This document shows, piece by piece, positions 60,261 to 64,000 of a stretch of 64,000 bases of DNA. The stretch covers positions 1-64,000 of the forward strand of contig NZ_JAQPOK010000003.1 of NCBI RefSeq assembly GCF_030068445.1. The letters run 5' to 3'. The notes under the pieces are model-generated. The model searched no databases and was not told the DNA's origin. It saw only the letters and a program-made list of their open reading frames with translations. The translations under genes and the position numbers were made by a program. The stretch is from Roseofilum halophilum BLCC-M91. GTDB lineage: Bacteria > Cyanobacteriota > Cyanobacteriia > Cyanobacteriales > Desertifilaceae. How positions within the stretch are numbered: the stretch's first letter is position 1; each line of letters begins with the position of its first letter.

Positions 60261-60704
60261 TTAATAGATTGCAAGTATTGATTCAATCTGTACCTTCAAA
60301 GACGGCAAATTGTTCTCCACAATCTGCCAAACCACGTTAGGTGCTTGAGCTTTTAACTCATCACCAAGCCTCTGCGTAGATTCTGCCATAATCTGTAACC
60401 GACGCAATACGGCATCTTGCACCAAAGCATTAGTCAAAAAATCATTCTGTCCTTGAGTGGTGTATGTCTCGACTGCTTCGATACATTCCAAAATATAGCT
60501 AGTCTAAATGAGTTGTGCAATAGACAATGCCCTCTCCCTAAATCCCTCTACCACGGGAGAGGGACTTCTACTCCCCTTCTCCCTTCGACTTCGCTCAGGG
60601 CAGCGCCTGCGGGAGAAGGGGCTGGGGGATGAGGGGCAGCCATTACATAACTCATTTAGGTTTGCTATATGAGTCAAATAAATTAAATCCCTATCACCAC
60701 TCAT
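60261..60704 (-). pseudogene. hepT: hepT split by a MITE and lacking its catalytic motif
   Basis: Removing the MITE (60496-60667) and one TA copy restores one frame: MSGDRDLIYLTHI joins LECIEAVETYTTQG. The rest reads on to ESTQRLGDELKAQAPNV and then VWQIVENNLPSLK. Compared with HepT proteins, about 20 residues with the RX4-6HxY active site are missing between NV and VW, an in-frame deletion. The restored protein would be 89 aa instead of about 110. Two lesions therefore make the toxin dead. It overlaps mntA by ATGA. Confidence 0.88.
60496..60667. mobile_element. MITE, copy 2, inserted in hepT
   Basis: 172 bp, TAGCTAGTCTAAATGAGTT to AACTCATTTAGGTTTGCTA, with the same internal hairpins as the copy at 3370. 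TA duplications are at 60494-60495 and 60668-60669. Removing element and one TA gives a continuous hepT frame, which proves the insertion. Confidence 0.92.
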
Positions 60705-60994
60705 AAAGGTTGTGCCTCTGCCAAAATCCGATCCTTAATCAAAGCACTAATGCCATCTTCAGTAAGTACATCAACTCGCCGCCCTAATAAATCCTGTAAA
60801 TCCATCAATAATCCTCCTGGAAACCAAGCTGTAGTCCTGCTTGGGTCATAATCAATTAAGAAATCAATATCACTGTCTTCTGTCTCTTCTTCTCGTGCTA
60901 CTGAGCCAAAAACTCGCACATTAAATGCGCCATGCTTGGCAGCAATTTCTAGAATTTGTTCCCGTTTTTCCACTAATAAATCTTGTAAAGACAT
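60701..60994 (-). CDS. mntA: MntA-like nucleotidyltransferase antitoxin
   Basis: 97 aa. The GSx10DxD motif is intact in GSVAREEETEDSDIDFLID, with a third acidic residue in RRVDVLTED. It would AMPylate a HepT toxin. Its stop overlaps the start of the adjacent hepT by ATGA, but that toxin is broken, so this antitoxin is an orphan. It may still act on the intact HepT at 9183, which is speculative; the two MntA proteins are only distantly similar. Confidence 0.88.
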   Translation of the reverse strand: MSLQDLLVEKREQILEIAAKHGAFNVRVFGSVAREEETEDSDIDFLIDYDPSRTTAWFPGGLLMDLQDLLGRRVDVLTEDGISALIKDRILAEAQPL

Positions 60995-61059
60995 TGTTCT
61001 ATTCTCCCTTCTATCCCTTTAAACTACAGATCGAGTGAATGAGTTAAGTCCTGTCTAGG

Positions 61060-62769
61060 TTAAAACAGAAAATACCGTTGAGCCATGGGTAAAACGGTGG
61101 CGGGTTCGCAGGTGAGGAGTTCGCCGTCTGCGCGGACTTCGTAGGTTTGGGGGTCAACTTCAATGTGGGGAAGAGCATGATTGAGTTTGAGATCTTGTTT
61201 GGTGAGTTGACGGGTATTGGCAACGGCGATAGTGGGTTTTTGCAAGCCGAGTTGGGTGGCAATGTCGCGCTCTAGGGCTGCTTGGGAGACGAAGGTTAAG
61301 GAGGTTGCGGAGAGTGCAGAGCCAAAGCTGGCAAACATGGGGCGCATGTGGACGGGTTGGGGGGTGGGAATGCTGGCGTTGGCATCTCCCATTTGTGCAT
61401 AGGCGATCGCGCCTCCTTTGATCACAAGTTCCGGTTTTACGCCAAAAAACGCGGGTTTCCACAGACATAAATCGGCTAATTTCCCTGCTTCCACTGACCC
61501 GACTTGCTCGGCAATTCCATGGGTAATGGCGGGATTAATCGTATATTTGGCAACGTAGCGTTTGGCGCGGGTATTGTCATTGCGGCTGCTATCTTCCGCT
61601 AAGGGGCCGCGCTGTACTTTCATTTTATGGCCGGTTTGCCAGGTACGGATAATGACTTCGCCGACGCGGCCCATGGCTTGGGAGTCGGAGGCGATCATGC
61701 TAAATGCGCCGAGATCGTGCAAAATATCCTCGGCGGCGATGGTTTCTCGACGGATACGGGACTCGGCAAAGGCCACATCTTCGGGAATGGAGCGGTCAAG
61801 ATGGTGGCAAACCATGAGCATGTCGAGATGCTCTTCTAGGGTATTGAGGGTATAGGGTCGGGTGGGGTTAGTGGAGGAGGGGAGAACATTGGCCAGACCG
61901 CAAACTCTGATGATATCGGGTGCATGGCCTCCCCCTGCGCCTTCGGTGTGGTAGGTATGGATGGCGCGATTTTTGAAGGCTTCGATGGTGGTTTCGACAA
62001 ACCCGGCTTCGTTGAGGGTATCGGTATGAATGGCAACTTGCACATCATATTCATCGGCAACGGATAAGCAGGTATCAATGGTTGCTGGGGTGGTTCCCCA
62101 ATCTTCATGGAGCTTTAGACCCATGGCTCCGGCTAGAACTTGTTCTCTGAGGGCTTCGGGTTGCGAACTATTGCCTTTACCGAGAAAGCCTAAGTTCATG
62201 GGGAAGGCTTCGGCTGCTTGTAACATGCGGTACATATTCCAGGGGCCGGGGGTGCAGGTGGTGGCGTTGGTTCCGGTTGCGGGGCCGGTTCCGCCGCCGA
62301 GCATGGTGGTGATGCCGGAGGCGATCGCCGTCTCAATCTGCTGAGGACAGATAAAATGAATGTGGGAATCAATGCCTCCAGCCGTGAGAATCATGCCTTC
62401 TCCAGCGACGGCTTCTGTACCGGGGCCGATAATGATATCCACTTTATCTTGAATATAGGGATTTCCGGCTTTGCCAATTTTATAGATCTTGCCGTCTTTG
62501 ATACCAATATCGGCTTTAACAATCCCCCACCAATCTAAAATCAGGGCATTGGTGATCACCATATCCACTGCGCCATCGGCATTGGTGATGGGAGATTGGC
62601 CCATGCCATCCCGGATCACTTTGCCGCCGCCAAATTTTACCTCATCACCGTACGTGGTGTAATCCTGTTCGACTTCAATAATTAATTCTGTATCCGCCAA
62701 GCGCAGGCGATCGCCTACTGTGGGCCCGTAGGTTTGTGCATATGCGAGGCGATCGATCCGATAACCCAT
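61060..62769 (-). CDS. ureC: urease subunit alpha
   Basis: 569 aa, full length. Nickel-site residues are present: HIH (136-138), the carbamylated lysine in [17 protein letters not shown] and [13 protein letters not shown], plus the catalytic-flap HH in MVCHHLD. It hydrolyses urea to ammonia and CO2 in the cytosol and needs UreA, UreB and the UreDEFG accessory proteins. Neither ureA nor ureB is next to it; the space upstream holds a Doc-type toxin-antitoxin pair. The subunit genes must lie elsewhere or beyond the window. Confidence 0.97.
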   Translation of the reverse strand: MGYRIDRLAYAQTYGPTVGDRLRLADTELIIEVEQDYTTYGDEVKFGGGKVIRDGMGQSPITNADGAVDMVITNALILDWWGIVKADIGIKDGKIYKIGKAGNPYIQDKVDIIIGPGTEAVAGEGMILTAGGIDSHIHFICPQQIETAIASGITTMLGGGTGPATGTNATTCTPGPWNMYRMLQAAEAFPMNLGFLGKGNSSQPEALREQVLAGAMGLKLHEDWGTTPATIDTCLSVADEYDVQVAIHTDTLNEAGFVETTIEAFKNRAIHTYHTEGAGGGHAPDIIRVCGLANVLPSSTNPTRPYTLNTLEEHLDMLMVCHHLDRSIPEDVAFAESRIRRETIAAEDILHDLGAFSMIASDSQAMGRVGEVIIRTWQTGHKMKVQRGPLAEDSSRNDNTRAKRYVAKYTINPAITHGIAEQVGSVEAGKLADLCLWKPAFFGVKPELVIKGGAIAYAQMGDANASIPTPQPVHMRPMFASFGSALSATSLTFVSQAALERDIATQLGLQKPTIAVANTRQLTKQDLKLNHALPHIEVDPQTYEVRADGELLTCEPATVLPMAQRYFLF

Positions 62770-62802
62770 AATCTTGTCCAGACTAGCTTACCCATACAGA
62801 GT

Positions 62803-63195
62803 CTATAATACTGTAGATATGGAATTTTTCTCTAACCATTGAGCTAATGACTCTTGATTTTCTTCATCTGTCGTTAACCGTTCCATCATCTCTACCACTT
62901 CGCGATCAGCAACTTCCAGCAAATACCCATTTAATCCTAGAAAAGTGTACATTACCATAAACGCACTGCGTTTATTTCCATCAATAAATGGATGATTTTT
63001 TGCTAATCCATAGCCATAAGCTGCGGCCAGTTCAAATAAACTCGCTTCAGTATAAGTAAACCAATGTCGGGGTCTAGCTAAACTTGCCGCCAGTAAATTT
63101 TCATCTCGAATCCCTAAACTTCCTCCATGCTGCTCAATTTGATCCTCATGGATTGCTCGCACAACTTCATCTGAAATCCATAGCGGTTCAGTCAC
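62803..63195 (-). CDS. doc: Doc-type Fic-domain toxin
   Basis: 130 aa, GTG start at 63195. The Fic motif HPFIDGNKRSA is intact (HxFxDGNxR). The KHPFIDGNKR core and the single-domain length match the death-on-curing family, which phosphorylates elongation factor Tu. The start shares one base with the TAG of the upstream antitoxin, so they are translated together. The gene ends 34 bp before ureC begins and faces the same way; transcription into ureC is possible. Confidence 0.92.
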   Translation of the reverse strand: MTEPLWISDEVVRAIHEDQIEQHGGSLGIRDENLLAASLARPRHWFTYTEASLFELAAAYGYGLAKNHPFIDGNKRSAFMVMYTFLGLNGYLLEVADREVVEMMERLTTDEENQESLAQWLEKNSISTVL

Positions 63196-63416
63196 TAAGC
63201 TAACTCCCGTAATGCATTTTTATATTTTTGGCTGCCTTGCTGATAAATTTGCATAGCTTGTTCAAAGTCTGCCTCACTAGAGAGTTTGGCTTCATTGGGT
63301 TGAGTGTCTTCAGTTGCTGAATTGAGCGAGCGCAAAACCTCTAAAGCTTCCGATAAAGACTCATCAGGCAACTGGTTCACTAAGGCAATAATATCTTGGC
63401 GTATGGCTTGAGTCAT
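63195..63416 (-). CDS. putative antitoxin of the Doc toxin
   Basis: 73 aa from ATG at 63416; the frame is open upstream for 13 codons without similarity. The sequence MTQAIRQDIIALVNQLPDES and LSEALEVLRSLNS is helical and resembles small cyanobacterial proteins encoded before toxin genes. The acidic tail (about 35-73) would bind the toxin. Pairing rests on the 1-base overlap with doc; it is not a clear Phd/YefM relative. Confidence 0.72.
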   Translation of the reverse strand: MTQAIRQDIIALVNQLPDESLSEALEVLRSLNSATEDTQPNEAKLSSEADFEQAMQIYQQGSQKYKNALRELA

Positions 63417-63537
63417 GTTACTTGATTTTGGAACTAATACTGTGGATACGATCATTATACTGATTTTTGTATATCACTAGCCCACAGCGCTCTATAATTT
63501 TGCTAAACTAAATTAACTAACCAGTTGGGGTAAAGCA

Positions 63538-63783
63538 ATGCAAGCGTTTGAAATGATGGCAAAAGTCGATCAAAACGGTCAACTATTATTAGATCAACCT
63601 TTAGAGATTCGATCGGAAAGTCGAGTGAAAGTTATTCTGCTAGTGTCTGATGAGGAAGAAGTCGATCCCGATGATACTCCTGTCGAAGAAATTAAGGCGA
63701 GTTTGAGACGTGCTTTACAAGAAGCGAAAGAAGGCAAAAGAATCCCCTTAGAACAAATGTGGGATGGAATTGATGCCGAATAA
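63538..63783 (+). CDS. relN: RelN family antitoxin
   Basis: 81 aa. The N-terminus MMAKVDQNGQLLLDQPLEI is an AbrB-like strand region, and PVEEIKASLRRALQEAKEG then IPLEQMWDGID is the RelN-type C-terminus that wraps a RelE toxin, as in Synechocystis RelNE. The stop overlaps the following toxin start by 11 nt. The antitoxin is intact, but its toxin is broken, so it is now an orphan. A Shine-Dalgarno-like GGGG is 7 bp upstream. Confidence 0.85.
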   Translation: MQAFEMMAKVDQNGQLLLDQPLEIRSESRVKVILLVSDEEEVDPDDTPVEEIKASLRRALQEAKEGKRIPLEQMWDGIDAE

Positions 63784-63826
63784 TTCAGATCCGATAAATA
63801 TCGATTTAACTCCTGAATACCGATAG
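63773..63826 (+). pseudogene. RelE-like toxin, truncated by an early stop
   Basis: ATG at 63773 reads MPNNSDPINIDLTPEYR and meets TAG at 63824. The opening matches RelE-type toxins paired with RelN, and their usual overlap with the antitoxin is retained. The frame past the stop (RFKLLYV) meets further stops, so readthrough does not restore it. No other frame continues clearly in the ~170 bp to the window end. Confidence 0.75.
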
Positions 63827-64000
63827 AGATTCAAATTACTGTATGTTTAATCGCATACTTGATATTGAAATTGATAAAAATACCAAAAGAATTTGGAGAA
63901 AAATCCTTAGATAAATTGAGATATTTACAGGCATGTATGTGTAGTCAAATAAGTTATGTCCATTGGCTACCCAAGTTGATCTTTTTTTGACGAAATCGCC

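Noticed and set aside
60504-60704. A 66-aa gene starting MSGDRDLIYLTHI
   Set aside because: Only the first 13 residues are HepT; the rest is translated MITE. It is the 5' part of the broken hepT.

Overview
The window looks like chromosomal DNA from a filamentous, non-heterocystous cyanobacterium. The octamer GCGATCGC (HIP1) is scattered throughout, and there are cyanobacterial markers: NblA, a CpcS/CpeS-type phycobiliprotein lyase, GuaB3, the small RNA Yfr1, an SmtA-type metallothionein, DUF928 and CHASE2-cyclase genes and heptamer repeats. The lineage (Oscillatoriales-like) is inferred, not shown. Core genes (hrcA, recJ, cimA, trxA, glgP, ureC) argue for the chromosome.

Layout. 0-5 kb: an HTH protein related to vWA-MoxR-associated regulators, a NERD nuclease-UvrD-like helicase-pentapeptide fusion and a TPR-pentapeptide protein. 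4.9-5.8 kb: a divergent zinc/cadmium module (smtA metallothionein, smtB/bxmR-like sensor) with two operator-like palindromes. 5.8-11.2 kb: exbD, a P-type ATPase, a HepT-MntA toxin-antitoxin pair, a damaged copy of the ATPase 3' end and two tandem-repeat arrays. 11-26 kb: sfsA, a periplasmic binding protein, hrcA, a Tat-exported PhoX-like phosphatase, an acyl-lipid desaturase, DUF928, a CHASE2 adenylate cyclase, a Deg protease and an overlapping pair of two-component genes. 26-32 kb: a G-rich minisatellite, a large CyRepA1-type replication protein (usually on plasmids), two intact toxin-antitoxin pairs, a broken antitoxin gene and a family of 140-bp inverted-repeat elements. 32-47 kb: keto-acid decarboxylase, peptide-type binding lipoprotein, a 30-aa membrane microprotein, ferredoxin, cimA, recJ, a YqiJ-like/flotillin pair, guaB3-yfr1-trxA and a LOG-family gene. 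47-60 kb: an IS200-type element, a Ski2-like helicase, an ABC-2-like permease, glycogen phosphorylase, CpcS-like lyase, nblA with an NtcA-type promoter, a large hybrid kinase and a dihaem cytochrome. 60-64 kb: a second hepT-mntA pair whose hepT is split by a MITE, ureC without ureA/ureB, a Doc-type pair and a RelN antitoxin followed by a dead RelE-like toxin.

Themes. Several genes belong to nutrient and metal stress: nblA, cpcS, glgP, phoX, ureC, smtA/smtB. The window is rich in toxin-antitoxin modules (six, in different states of decay) and in small repeats. The best-supported novel observations are a MITE caught inside hepT with a TA target duplication and a readable empty site, a family of 17-bp hairpins with compensatory stem changes, a segmental duplication of the ATPase 3' end that created a chimeric gene, and a microprotein gene behind a 12-bp inverted repeat. 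No complete, clearly new multi-gene system was found; the nuclease-helicase-pentapeptide fusion is the best single-gene candidate for unexplored biology.
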